Assembly: GCF_001898315.1 (NCBI RefSeq)
Contig: NZ_MKTQ01000016.1
Coordinates: forward strand, 1 to 64,000
Source of the DNA: Microbacterium sp. 70-16
GTDB taxonomy: Bacteria > Actinomycetota > Actinomycetes > Actinomycetales > Microbacteriaceae
Reading direction: 5' to 3'
Length of the DNA stretch: 64,000 bases
Under the pieces are notes generated by a model. It made no database searches. It saw only the letters and a program-made list of their open reading frames with translations, and was not told the origin of the DNA. Positions 1 through 8,470 of the stretch are shown piece by piece. The position numbers and the translations under genes are program-made. Each line of letters opens with the position of its first letter. The stretch's first letter is position 1.

Positions 1-283
<283 letters not shown>

Positions 284-445
284 AAATGTTGCTGCGATCA
301 GCCGGAAAATGACTGAAGCAGCGAGTTTGATCTGACCAAAGGGATGTCATTGCTGACTATCCGTTGCCGGCACCGGAGTGCCGGACTTTGATCCAAAGGA
401 ATCTCATTCAGCCGAAGCTGAATCGAGGTTATTTGGCATTTGACA

Positions 446-471
446 AGTGCACGCTGTTGAGTTCTCAAGGA
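446..471 (-). promoter_or_regulatory. Conserved pre-16S leader element (boxA/processing-like)
   Basis: On the minus strand this reads CTTGAGAACTCAACAGCGTG, a motif found upstream of 16S (and downstream of rRNAs) in many actinobacteria. The established roles of such leader motifs are antitermination factor loading and RNase III processing. Assignment is by motif recognition only. Confidence 0.6.
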
Positions 472-524
472 TCGGATGCTCCTGCCGTTTGGCCTCTCGG
501 CCTCCCCTGCAGGGCAACTTCTCT

Positions 525-552
525 ATCTTATACTTCGTGTTTCGCTTGTCAA
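525..552 (-). promoter_or_regulatory. rrn promoter, proximal (P2)
   Basis: Minus strand: perfect -35 TTGACA (547-552), 16-nt spacer, -10 TAAGAT (525-530). Expected transcription start is near 518, about 235 nt upstream of mature 16S. The hexamers and about 10 nt on either side are nearly the same as in the distal promoter 133 bp away. Confidence 0.85.
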
Positions 553-657
553 ATCGGCGTTTCTGACCGAAGTCAGACGCGATGACGCGCATCTCACGAA
601 GCTAGATCGGCGGCTCGACGTTTCGGCTTTCGAGCCAGCCCGTCGGGCAACTTCTCT

Positions 658-685
658 ATCTTATCCCGCTCGCTCTGCTTGTCAA
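658..685 (-). promoter_or_regulatory. rrn promoter, distal (P1)
   Basis: Minus strand: TTGACA (680-685), 16-nt spacer, TAAGAT (658-663), followed by AGAGAAGTTGCCC as in P2. The shared flanks (GATTTGACAAGC upstream, TAAGATAGAGAAGTTGC downstream) suggest that the two promoters arose by duplication. Confidence 0.85.
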
Positions 686-872
686 ATCGGCTGTCTGTGA
701 CTGATTTGGCGTCTCCAGCAGCACTCTTCGACAGCTTCCGAGGAGTGGGATCCCATCCTAGACCAAAAGGCCTTGTTCTCTCTACCGAGAGGTTTGGGTT
801 GGGGTGGTTCTCCGCTTGAGGGGGCGAGGCCTTCCGGCCTTCTCGCTCTTCCCTGTGGGGCGAACAAGTAAT

Positions 873-901
873 AAGTTACGTGGGTTCTGGGGATCGGGCA
901 A
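873..901 (-). promoter_or_regulatory. Possible third rrn promoter (weak)
   Basis: Minus strand: TTGCCC (896-901), 17-nt spacer, TAACTT (873-878). Both hexamers are partial matches and there is no repeat of the P1/P2 flanks, so this may be chance. Confidence 0.3.
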
Positions 902-989
902 ATCCGGGCTGCATCCCGGGCGTGTCGCGCGCGGAATCGTTGATTTTCCGCGGTTCCACTCACGCCGGCCCCGGCGTAGCGTGTGTGCC

Positions 990-2249
990 ATGACAGCGGC
1001 GGTCGCCCTCCCCGCCCGCACGGATGTCGCGGGGCTCGCCGCGATGGCCGTCGGCGCAGCCACGTCGGCGGCGATGTCGGTCGCCGACATCGCCGGCGCC
1101 CCGCAGCTCGATCCGCACCGCATCGCCGTCGCGTACTCGAGCGAGCGATGGATGCGCATCGATGGGCAGCCGCAGCGGGCCTTCGCTCCGCTGTCGAGCT
1201 TCTTCGCCACGCTCGACGGTTCGGTGCGCACGCATGCGAACTACCCGCATCATCGCGACCGGCTGCTGCGCGGACTGGGTCTGCCCCGGGATGCTGACGC
1301 CACCCGTGTGACAGAGACACTCGCGGCACTGCCCACTGCCTCGGCTGTCGCCGCGGTCGACGCCGTCGGCGGGCTCTGCGTGCCGGTGCGGCCAGAAGAT
1401 CCCGCCGCGGATGCCGCTTTGCGCTGCACTCCCCTGGTCGAGATCACGCGCATCAGCGAAGCACCCCGCCGACCGCGGCCGGATCCCCAGGCATCCGCAC
1501 CGTTGCGCGGTGTGCGCGTGCTCGATCTGACCCGCGTCATCGCCGGCCCCATCGCGACGAGTACGCTCGCGCTGCTCGGTGCGGAAGTGCTGCGCCTCGA
1601 CCCGCCGGCGCTGCCCGAGATCGCCGGCCAGCATCTCGACACCGGTCACGGCAAGCTCTCGGCACTGCTCGACCTGTCCACGCCCGCGGGCGCCGCGCGG
1701 TTCGACGAGCTTCTCGCCTCGGCCGACATCGTGGCACTCGGATACCGCCCCGATGCTCTCGCCCGACTCGGCCTCGCACCCGAGCAGCTTGCCGAGCGTC
1801 GGCCCGGCGTCATCGTGCTGTCGCTGTCGGCGTGGGCCGAGCCGCACCGCCGCGGATTCGACAGCCTCGTGCAGGCCGCGAGCGGCATCGCCCTGATCGA
1901 GGGCACGAGCGGCGCCCCCGGTGTGCTGCCCGCCCAGGCGCTCGATCACAGTGCGGGCTACCTGCTCGCTGCCGCCGCCATTGACCTTGTCGCGCGTCGC
2001 GCGCGCGAGGGCGGCTCGTGGCTCGCCCGCACATCGTTGCGCCGCGTCGCGGCAGAGCTGCTCGGTCTTCCGCGCACCGCCGAGCCCGAACCCGCCCCGA
2101 TGGTCTCCGACGCGACGGGGCACACGCAGAGCTTCGAGGTCGACGGGATCAGCATCGTGACGACGGCACCCGCGATCGGCTACCCGGGCGGCCCGACCGG
2201 CTTCGCTGCGCCGCACGCGTGGGGGCAGGACGAACCGGCCTGGGCCTAG
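990..2249 (+). CDS. CaiB/BaiF (family III) CoA-transferase-like protein
   Basis: A 419-residue protein. The block RVLDLTRVIAGP near residues 173-186, followed by LGAEVLRLDPP, is the conserved nucleotide-fold start of family III CoA-transferases (formyl-CoA transferase, carnitine CoA-transferase and relatives); VIVLSLSAW and FDSLVQAASGIAL follow as in the family. The roughly 170 residues before it are typical of the longer actinobacterial members. Substrate is unknown; nothing nearby names a pathway. The reading frame is open upstream to 804, but ATG 990 is chosen because a TAGCGT -10-like hexamer (977-982) ends 7 nt before it, fitting a leaderless start, and residues encoded before 990 look non-conserved. 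It stands alone between the rrn promoter region and the convergent sugar transporter. Confidence 0.82.
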   Translation: MTAAVALPARTDVAGLAAMAVGAATSAAMSVADIAGAPQLDPHRIAVAYSSERWMRIDGQPQRAFAPLSSFFATLDGSVRTHANYPHHRDRLLRGLGLPRDADATRVTETLAALPTASAVAAVDAVGGLCVPVRPEDPAADAALRCTPLVEITRISEAPRRPRPDPQASAPLRGVRVLDLTRVIAGPIATSTLALLGAEVLRLDPPALPEIAGQHLDTGHGKLSALLDLSTPAGAARFDELLASADIVALGYRPDALARLGLAPEQLAERRPGVIVLSLSAWAEPHRRGFDSLVQAASGIALIEGTSGAPGVLPAQALDHSAGYLLAAAAIDLVARRAREGGSWLARTSLRRVAAELLGLPRTAEPEPAPMVSDATGHTQSFEVDGISIVTTAPAIGYPGGPTGFAAPHAWGQDEPAWA

Positions 2250-2271
2250 GCATCCGCTCCGCAACGCGGAC

Positions 2272-2297
2272 GGCCCCCGCTCCGAAGAGCGAGGGCC
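2272..2297. terminator. Hairpin between convergent genes
   Basis: An 11-bp stem with one mismatch (GGCCCCCGCTC / GAGCGAGGGCC) around a CGAA tetraloop lies between the ends of the CoA-transferase gene (2249, plus) and chvE (2320, minus). No T-run follows on either strand, so it may act as a weak bidirectional terminator or protect 3' ends. Confidence 0.5.
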
Positions 2298-2319
2298 GCC
2301 TGGCTGTGCGTCGTGCTGC

Positions 2320-3444
2320 TTACTGCGCAGCCTCGACGATCGCGAGGAGGTTCGGGTTGTTGGCGTACGCCTCGGCCGCGTTCTCCTTCGTGACGATCAC
2401 CGGGTCGAGCAGGTACGCCGGGACGACCTTCACGCCGTTGTCGTACTGCTCGGTGTCGTTGACGTCGACCGTCTCGCCCTTCTGCAGCTGCTGGATCATC
2501 TTGATCGTCTGCGCCACGAGCAGCGAGGTGTCCTTGTTGATCGTCGAGTACTGCTCGCCGGCCATGATCGACTTGACCGACTCGACCTCAGAGTCCTGAC
2601 CCGTGACGGTGAACGTCGCGATGTCCTTGCCGCCCTGCTTCACCGAGGTGATGATGGCGCGAGCCAGGTTGTCGTTCGGCGAGAGGACGCCGTCGATCGT
2701 CGCGTCGGTGTAGTTGGCCGTGAGCAGCGAGTCCATGCGGCTCTGTGCGTTCTCGGCCTCCCAGCCCTGCGTCGCCGTCTGGGCGATTTCGGTCTGGCCC
2801 GACTTCACGACGAGGGTGCCGTCGTCGATCTTCGGCTGCAGGACGCTCATCGCACCGTTGAAGAACACGGCCGAGTTGGCGTCGTCCGGCGAACCGGAGA
2901 ACAGTTCGATGTTCCACGGAGCGGCGTGACCCGAGCGTGCCTCGAGGCCATCGAGCAGAGCCTGGCCCTGCAGCTCACCGACCTTGTAGTTGTCGAACGC
3001 GACGTAGTAGTCGACGTTCGGCGTGTTCTCGATCAGGCGGTCGTACGCGATGATCTTGACGCCGGCATCGGCGGCCTGCTGCAGCTGGGTGCCCAGCTGC
3101 TTGCCGTCCTTCGCGCCGATGACGATGACCTTCGCGCCGTTGGTGACCATGGCGGCGATCTGGTTCTGCTGCTCGGCGACCGTGTTGGATGCCGGGGCGT
3201 ACTGCACGTCGCCCGTGAAGCCGGCTGCCTTCAGGCCATCCTCGAACAGGCCACCCGCGAGCACCCAGTTCTCCGACGTCTTGTCCGGCAGCGCGACACC
3301 AATCGTCGCGTCGGCGGCGAAGCCGGCGGTCGCTGCATCGGTACCCGTGGTCTCGTCGCCACCGCGGCTCGTGCCCGAGCAGCCGGTGAGGGCGAGCGCT
3401 GTGACGGCGGCCAGGCCGGCAGCCGCAAGAGCGATTCTCTTCAT
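2320..3444 (-). CDS. chvE: ChvE-type sugar-binding lipoprotein of ABC importer
   Basis: A 374-residue periplasmic-binding-protein-family solute binder. Residues 1-22 form a lipoprotein signal (MKRIALAA..., lipobox LTGC with Cys22), so it should be tethered to the outer face of the membrane. The body matches the multiple-monosaccharide binding proteins of the ChvE group: IGVALPDKTSENW at the mature N terminus, VIVIGAKDGKQLGTQLQQA, IIAYDRLI, and GVLSPNDNLARAII. It is the last gene of the operon after the ATPase and permease genes (3492-6373). ChvE relatives bind aldoses such as xylose, arabinose, glucose or galactose; the actual ligand cannot be told. A purine-rich GAGAAAG lies about 15 nt before ATG 3444. 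Confidence 0.88.
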   Translation of the reverse strand: MKRIALAAAGLAAVTALALTGCSGTSRGGDETTGTDAATAGFAADATIGVALPDKTSENWVLAGGLFEDGLKAAGFTGDVQYAPASNTVAEQQNQIAAMVTNGAKVIVIGAKDGKQLGTQLQQAADAGVKIIAYDRLIENTPNVDYYVAFDNYKVGELQGQALLDGLEARSGHAAPWNIELFSGSPDDANSAVFFNGAMSVLQPKIDDGTLVVKSGQTEIAQTATQGWEAENAQSRMDSLLTANYTDATIDGVLSPNDNLARAIITSVKQGGKDIATFTVTGQDSEVESVKSIMAGEQYSTINKDTSLLVAQTIKMIQQLQKGETVDVNDTEQYDNGVKVVPAYLLDPVIVTKENAAEAYANNPNLLAIVEAAQ

Positions 3445-3491
3445 TGATTCATCACTTTCTCTGGTGAGGGTGAGGCGAACAGGTCCCGGAC

Positions 3492-4829
3492 CTACCCCTT
3501 GGGGAGGTCGGCCGGCTGGCTCGACTCGTTCGTGCCCGACGTCGGGATGACGGCGGGGACATCTGTGATCAGCTCTGCGCGCTTGTCACGGCGGCGCATC
3601 ATGAGGCCGATGATCGAGGGGCCGCCGCGCCGCTTGCTGATGACGTCGACCGCGACAGCGAGGAGGAGCACGAGGCCCTTGACGATCTGCACCGCGTCGG
3701 CGCCCGCGCCGATCAGCTGCAGACCGTTGTTGAGGAAGGCCATGACCAGACCACCGATGATCGATCCGATCACCGTGCCGATACCGCCCGAGACGGCGGC
3801 GCCTCCGATGAAGACGGCCGCGATGGCATCCAGCTCCCAGCCGTTGCCGTCCTGCGGACCGGATGCCGTGGCGCGGCCGATGTAGATCATGCCGGCGACG
3901 GCGGCGAGCACCGCCATGTTCATCATGACGAAGAAGTCGATGCGACGGTCCTTGACGCCCGACAGGCTCGCCGCGAGGCGGTTGCCGCCGACGGCGTAGA
4001 TGTGCCGGCCGAAGACGGTGCGGTTCGTCACGAAGGAGTAGATCACGACGAGCACCAGCAGGATCACGCCCGAGATCGGGAAGCTCGTGCCGGGGCGGCC
4101 GGTCGCGAACAGCCACGCGGCCCAGAGGATCACGGCGGAGAGGATCACGACCTTGACGATCGACACCCAGATCGGCGCCATCTCAGCGTCGATCTTGCGC
4201 TGCTGGCGGCGCAGGCGCCACTCGTTGTAGACGATCCAGCCGACACCGATGAGGCCGAGCACCATCGTCAGCACGTTGAACGGTACATTGATCGGCAGCT
4301 CGGGCAGGTACCCCGAGCCGATGAAGCTGTACTCCGGCGGCACGGGCGTCGTCGTCGACTGGCCGATCGCCTGGTTCGCACCGCGGAAGATCAGCATGCC
4401 GGCCAGCGTCACGATGAACGCCGGCACCCCGACGAACGCGACCCAGAATCCCTGCCAGGCGCCCGCGAGCGCGCCGACCAGAAGACCGATCACGATCGCG
4501 ACGGGCCAGGGCATGTTCCATTCGCTCATCGACTTCGCGACGATGATGCCGACGAACGCGGCGACCGAACCGACCGACAGGTCGATGTGGCCCATGATGA
4601 TGACCATCACCATGCCGATCGCGAGGATCAGGATGTAGGACTGCTGGCTGACGACGTTGATGAGGTTCTGCGACGACAGCGTCTTGCCGTCGGTCCAGAT
4701 CTGGAACACGACGATGATCGCGATGAGTGATCCGAGGATGCCGAACTGGCGTCCGGTCGACCCCGACCCGAACATCTTGCGCAGGTCGGCGAGTCCGCCG
4801 CTCTTCGTCTTCTGGGTGGTATCGGTCAT
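3492..4829 (-). CDS. mmsB: Sugar ABC transporter permease (MmsB/XylH type)
   Basis: A 445-residue integral membrane protein of the ribose/xylose (CUT2) permease family. After a short polar N terminus come about 10-12 hydrophobic segments; family blocks include [22 protein letters not shown], cut here to the key IDLSVG motif, and [15 protein letters not shown]. The long form with an extra central loop ([11 protein letters not shown]...) is usual for the multiple-monosaccharide permeases paired with ChvE. Its ATG overlaps the stop of the ATPase gene by 4 nt (ATGA), so the two are translationally coupled. It should form the channel with MmsA on the inner side and ChvE outside. Confidence 0.88.
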   Translation of the reverse strand: MTDTTQKTKSGGLADLRKMFGSGSTGRQFGILGSLIAIIVVFQIWTDGKTLSSQNLINVVSQQSYILILAIGMVMVIIMGHIDLSVGSVAAFVGIIVAKSMSEWNMPWPVAIVIGLLVGALAGAWQGFWVAFVGVPAFIVTLAGMLIFRGANQAIGQSTTTPVPPEYSFIGSGYLPELPINVPFNVLTMVLGLIGVGWIVYNEWRLRRQQRKIDAEMAPIWVSIVKVVILSAVILWAAWLFATGRPGTSFPISGVILLVLVVIYSFVTNRTVFGRHIYAVGGNRLAASLSGVKDRRIDFFVMMNMAVLAAVAGMIYIGRATASGPQDGNGWELDAIAAVFIGGAAVSGGIGTVIGSIIGGLVMAFLNNGLQLIGAGADAVQIVKGLVLLLAVAVDVISKRRGGPSIIGLMMRRRDKRAELITDVPAVIPTSGTNESSQPADLPKG

Positions 4830-6373
4830 GCTTTCGCCTTCGGTCGGGAGGAGGTCATGCTGCGCATGAGGTTTTCGGGTGTGGCTTCGGATGCGGGGAT
4901 GTCATCGGTGATCTGGCCCTCGAAGACCGTGTAGATGCGGTCCGCGATGCCGAGCAGTTCGGGCAGCTCGCTCGAGATGAGGATGACGCCCTTCCCCTGC
5001 GCGGCCAGCTGCTGGACGATCGTGTAGATCTCGTACTTGGCGCCCACGTCGATGCCGCGGGTCGGCTCGTCGAGGATCAGCAGGTCGGGGTCGGTGAACA
5101 TCCACTTGGCGAGCACGACCTTCTGCTGGTTGCCGCCGGAGAGCTTCGAGACGCCGACCTCGACGTTCGGTGTCTTGATGCGCAGGCGCTTGCGGTAGTC
5201 CTCGGCGACGTCGTTCTCGGCGTACGGGTCGACGACGCCGCGACGCGCGATCTTGCGCAGCTTGGCCGAGACGATCGAGCGCTTGATCGTGTCGAGCAGG
5301 TTGAGCCCGAGCACCTTCCGGTCTTCACTCACGTACGCGAGACCGTGGGCGATCGCGGCTTCGACGTCCTTCAGGACGATCTCCTGACCGTCCTTGATGA
5401 TCGTGCCGTCGATGTACTTGCCGTAGGAGCGACCGAAGATGCTCATCGCGAGCTCTGTGCGCCCCGCGCCCATGAGGCCCGCAAGGCCCACAATCTCGCC
5501 GCGGCGCACGTGGATGTTCGACCCCTTCGCGACGAGGCGCTCGGTGATCTGCGGGTGCTGGATCGTCCAGTTCTTGACCTCGAAGAAGACCTCGCCGATA
5601 TGCGGCGTGCGGTCGGGGAAACGGCTCTCGAGCGACCGGCCGACCATGCCGCGGATGATGCGGTCCTCATCGACACCGCCGCCGGCGACGTCGAGCGTCT
5701 CGATCGTGCGTCCGTCGCGGATGATCGTGATCGAGTCGGCGATCTGCTCGATCTCGTTGAGCTTGTGGCTGATGATGATCGACGTGATCCCCTTGCCCTT
5801 GAGGGACAGGATGAGGTCGAGCAGGTGCTGCGAGTCGTCTTCGTTCAGCGCCGCGGTGGGCTCGTCGAGGATCAGCAGCTTGACGTCCTTCGCGAGCGCC
5901 TTGGCGATCTCGACGAGCTGCTGCTTGCCGACGCCGAGGTGCTTGATCTGCGTATCGGGGTCTTCGCGCAGTCCGACGCGCGCCAGCAGGTCGAAGGCGC
6001 GGACGCGAGCCTCGGACCAGTCGATCACTCCCCCGCGCGCGATCTCGTTGCCGAGGAAGATGTTCTCGGTGATCGACAGTTCGGGGATCAGCGCGAGCTC
6101 CTGGTGGATGATCGCGATGCCGGCCTGCTCACTGGCACGGATGTCGCGGAACGCGACGACCTCGCCGCGGAACCAGATCTCACCGTCGTACGTGCCGTGC
6201 GGGTAGACACCCGACAGGACCTTCATGAGGGTCGACTTGCCCGCCCCGTTCTCGCCGCAGATCGCGTGGATCTCGCCGGCGCCGACGGTGATCGACACGT
6301 CGCTGAGCGCCTTGACTCCGGGGAACTCCTTCGTGATGGAGCGCATCTCCAGGATCGGGACTGCGTCCGTCAT
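4826..6373 (-). CDS. mmsA: Sugar ABC transporter ATPase with two nucleotide-binding domains (MmsA/XylG type)
   Basis: A 515-residue double ABC ATPase. The first domain has Walker A GENGAGKS (about 40-47) and a Walker [12 protein letters not shown]; the second has the degenerate P-loop GLMGAGRTE typical of this family, a signature LSGGNQQK, and [12 protein letters not shown]. It energises import through MmsB. Start: an in-frame ATG lies 51 bases upstream, but ATG 6373 has GAGGAGG about 9 nt before it and matches the usual family N terminus. Its promoter (TTGACA at 6472-6477, 17-nt spacer) and a LacI-type operator (6423-6440) lie just upstream, between it and the regulator gene. Confidence 0.9.
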   Translation of the reverse strand: MTDAVPILEMRSITKEFPGVKALSDVSITVGAGEIHAICGENGAGKSTLMKVLSGVYPHGTYDGEIWFRGEVVAFRDIRASEQAGIAIIHQELALIPELSITENIFLGNEIARGGVIDWSEARVRAFDLLARVGLREDPDTQIKHLGVGKQQLVEIAKALAKDVKLLILDEPTAALNEDDSQHLLDLILSLKGKGITSIIISHKLNEIEQIADSITIIRDGRTIETLDVAGGGVDEDRIIRGMVGRSLESRFPDRTPHIGEVFFEVKNWTIQHPQITERLVAKGSNIHVRRGEIVGLAGLMGAGRTELAMSIFGRSYGKYIDGTIIKDGQEIVLKDVEAAIAHGLAYVSEDRKVLGLNLLDTIKRSIVSAKLRKIARRGVVDPYAENDVAEDYRKRLRIKTPNVEVGVSKLSGGNQQKVVLAKWMFTDPDLLILDEPTRGIDVGAKYEIYTIVQQLAAQGKGVILISSELPELLGIADRIYTVFEGQITDDIPASEATPENLMRSMTSSRPKAKA

Positions 6374-6422
6374 AGTGCGCGACCTCCTCGTCGTCTGATG
6401 TCTGTCATTCTTTGACTGTCTC

Positions 6423-6440
6423 AATGTGACCGTTCACATT
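6423..6440. promoter_or_regulatory. LacI-family operator O1 in front of mmsA
   Basis: The 18-mer AATGTGACCGTTCACATT is a near-perfect palindrome with a central CG, as usual for LacI-family sites. It matches the second site at 7591-7608 at 15 of 18 positions. It lies at about +2 to +19 relative to the start predicted from the mmsA promoter, a good place for repression. Confidence 0.8.
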
Positions 6441-6448
6441 GCTTGATC

Positions 6449-6477
6449 ATCGTGCACCCTCTGCCGCTTCATGTCAA
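6449..6477 (-). promoter_or_regulatory. Promoter of mmsA-mmsB-chvE
   Basis: Minus strand: perfect -35 TTGACA (6472-6477), 17-nt spacer, -10-like CACGAT (6449-6454). The predicted start near 6442 falls next to operator O1. Confidence 0.6.
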
Positions 6478-6504
6478 TTGCAGAATCGGCGCGTTATCGA
6501 AGCG

Positions 6505-7575
6505 TCATCTTCGTGGTGCCGGAGGCGCCGCAGTCGACGCGCGCACGATGAGTCGCGGCGCAACCGACGGCGTGTCCTGCGCGGTGGTCGCGCTGCTGTC
6601 GGGCATCCCCTCGGCCAGGTCCATCTCGCCGTCGCCGTCGATCGCACGCAGCAGTGCCGAGACCGCGCGCTCACCCAGGCCGGCGAAGTTCTGGTGCACC
6701 GTCGTGAGCGGCGGCGCCGCATGTGCCGCAAGCGGAATATCGTCGAAGCCGACGACGCTGACGTCCCACGGCACCTCGACGCCGGCGTCACGGAAGCCGT
6801 GCAGCAGGCCGATCGCCATCGCGTCGTTCGCCGCGAACACGGCCGTGAAGTCCAGACGCCGCACCAGCTCGAGCGCGGCGCGATACCCGAAGTCGGCCGT
6901 CCAGTCGCCGAGGATCGGCGGCCTCGTGGGCAGATCGGCATCCGACAGCGCATGCAGATATCCGCGCATACGACTCTCGGCCTCGATCCAGTCCTGCGGG
7001 CCGGCCAGGTGCACGATCTCGGCATGACCCAGCTCGATCAGGTGCTCCGTCGCCATGCGTGCGCCGTGCAGCTGATCGTCGGCCAGTTCGACGATGCCGC
7101 GCCGGGCCGAGTGCAGGCCCAGTGAGGGGATGCCGAGATCGAGGTCACCGAGCACGTCGAAGACGCGCACCTGCGGGGCGTGCACGATGATGCCTTCGAC
7201 CGACTGCCGGCGCAGGTGCTCGACGGCGGCGCGGATCGTCTCGGGTCGTGTGTCGCTCAGGTAGGCGGAGTTGACCCAGTAGCCGCGCTCGCGGGCAGAG
7301 TCCTCCAGCGCCGCGATGCTCGAGGTCGGCCCGTACTCGCCGCGCGAGCCGATGATCAGTCCGAGCGTGTGCGAGCGGCTCGTCACGAGCGCGCGCGCTG
7401 CCTGATTGGGCCGGTAGTGCAGCTCGGCCATCGCGTCGAGCACTCGCTGCTTGGTCGCGGGACGGATCGAGGGATGCCCGTTGAGCACTCTCGACACGGT
7501 CTGATACGACACGTCTGCGACGCGTGCGACGTCGCGGATGCTCGCGGTGCGCGTGCGCTCCTCGCCTGCCGTCAC
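6505..7575 (-). CDS. LacI-family transcriptional regulator of the sugar importer
   Basis: A 356-residue repressor. Residues 12-33 (SIRDVARVADVSYQTVSRVL) are the LacI helix-turn-helix plus hinge start; the rest is a periplasmic-binding-like sensor domain with HTLGLIIG, GIIVHAP, AVFAANDAMAIGLL and VVGFDDIP. It probably senses the sugar carried by ChvE or a derivative and represses the downstream transporter. GTG 7575 is chosen since GGCGAGGG lies just before it and the helix-turn-helix starts at the usual distance; the open frame to 7743 runs back through the DUF4184 gene. The same 18-bp palindrome is found in front of both this gene and mmsA, so autoregulation is likely. Confidence 0.88.
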   Translation of the reverse strand: MTAGEERTRTASIRDVARVADVSYQTVSRVLNGHPSIRPATKQRVLDAMAELHYRPNQAARALVTSRSHTLGLIIGSRGEYGPTSSIAALEDSARERGYWVNSAYLSDTRPETIRAAVEHLRRQSVEGIIVHAPQVRVFDVLGDLDLGIPSLGLHSARRGIVELADDQLHGARMATEHLIELGHAEIVHLAGPQDWIEAESRMRGYLHALSDADLPTRPPILGDWTADFGYRAALELVRRLDFTAVFAANDAMAIGLLHGFRDAGVEVPWDVSVVGFDDIPLAAHAAPPLTTVHQNFAGLGERAVSALLRAIDGDGEMDLAEGMPDSSATTAQDTPSVAPRLIVRASTAAPPAPRR

Positions 7576-7590
7576 AGTGCCCTCGCCTTC

Positions 7591-7608
7591 GATGTGCACG
7601 TTCACATT
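7591..7608. promoter_or_regulatory. LacI-family operator O2 in front of the regulator gene
   Basis: GATGTGCACGTTCACATT, an imperfect palindrome with central CG, 15-16 nt upstream of GTG 7575. A -10-like TAATGT overlaps it on the minus strand. It resembles O1 and no third copy was seen in the cluster. Confidence 0.75.
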
Positions 7609-7624
7609 ACCGCGCGCGAGACGA

Positions 7625-8464
7625 TCAGCGTGCCACCGTTTCGCCGGGCTCGTGGCGCTGCGCGCGACGACGGCGCACGACGATGACCACGCACAGCACG
7701 AGAGTGAGCACGCCCCAGATCGCACATGCCGGCGGCAGCACACGATAGGCGAGGTGCTGCGCGGTCCACGTCGCCGTCAGCGGGCCGTACGCGGCCAGGC
7801 CCACGCCCCAGCCGGCGACGAGGACCACCGGCAGCGAGACCCACCACGCGATGCGGACCCACCTCGGCAGCACACGGTCGACGGATGCCACGGGCACGCG
7901 CCGCGCGAGCCAGCGGGCACCCCAGATCGCGAGCACGACGAGCGCGATGATGCTCGAGCCGTGCTGCAGCCACTTGTAGCCGACGAGCGGCCCCCACAGC
8001 TCTCCGAGCGCGGGGATCAGGCGCGTGCCCCAGCGGCCTTCGTGCGTGAAGGCATCCCACGCGATGTGCGACAGCACACCGAGCAAGAGCGAGAGTGCCA
8101 CGAGGATCGCGAACGTCGACGGCTCGCGCCACACGCGCGCCCTCGCGCCGGGGCGCGGAGCGTGCACGGACTCCCACGCGGCCCGCCCTGTCGCGTCCCA
8201 CCCTTCAGGGAGCCTCCGCGCGAGCGCGGTCGGCGACAGCTCGCGCACGGCGGGTCGCACGAGCGCGTACCAGAGCACCAGCAGCACGAACGCGATGAGG
8301 GTCGTCAGCAGCGGGTACGCGTGCGTCATCTGGTACGTCAGCGGCGTGCTGCGCAGGAACAGCGGCAGGTCGGGGGTCATCGCGCCGATCGCGATCGCCG
8401 CCGGCAGCAGCGGCGTGCGGATGAACGGCAGTGCGACGACGGCGTGCGACGGAGTGAACGGCAT
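7625..8464 (-). CDS. DUF4184 family membrane protein
   Basis: A 279-residue polytopic membrane protein. The N terminus MPFTPSHAVVALPF followed by IGAMTPDLPLF is the hallmark of DUF4184, a family of unknown function; histidine and aspartate residues (H7, D31, and HIAWDAFTHEGRWG in the middle) are conserved and recall membrane metal-dependent hydrolase-like proteins, though no activity is established. About six hydrophobic segments are visible. It ends 17 nt before operator O2 and starts 7 nt after the end of tyrS on the same strand, so tyrS readthrough could serve it. Confidence 0.75.
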   Translation of the reverse strand: MPFTPSHAVVALPFIRTPLLPAAIAIGAMTPDLPLFLRSTPLTYQMTHAYPLLTTLIAFVLLVLWYALVRPAVRELSPTALARRLPEGWDATGRAAWESVHAPRPGARARVWREPSTFAILVALSLLLGVLSHIAWDAFTHEGRWGTRLIPALGELWGPLVGYKWLQHGSSIIALVVLAIWGARWLARRVPVASVDRVLPRWVRIAWWVSLPVVLVAGWGVGLAAYGPLTATWTAQHLAYRVLPPACAIWGVLTLVLCVVIVVRRRRAQRHEPGETVAR

Positions 8465-8470
8465 CCGCCG

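Larger units (their letters stand above)
284..989 (-). other. Pre-16S leader and rrn promoter region
   Basis: About 700 bases without a convincing protein gene. The first 240 bases upstream of 16S (minus strand) hold short stems, such as a 7-bp CCGGCAC/GTGCCGG hairpin near 369-385 and a 6-bp TTCAGC/GCTGAA stem-loop near 408-423, as expected of a processed rRNA leader. Two strong promoters follow (separate entries). The rest, towards 989, is spacer shared with the divergent CoA-transferase gene; a weaker third promoter-like match sits at 873-901. Short reading frames here overlap on both strands and have no family resemblance. Confidence 0.7.
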
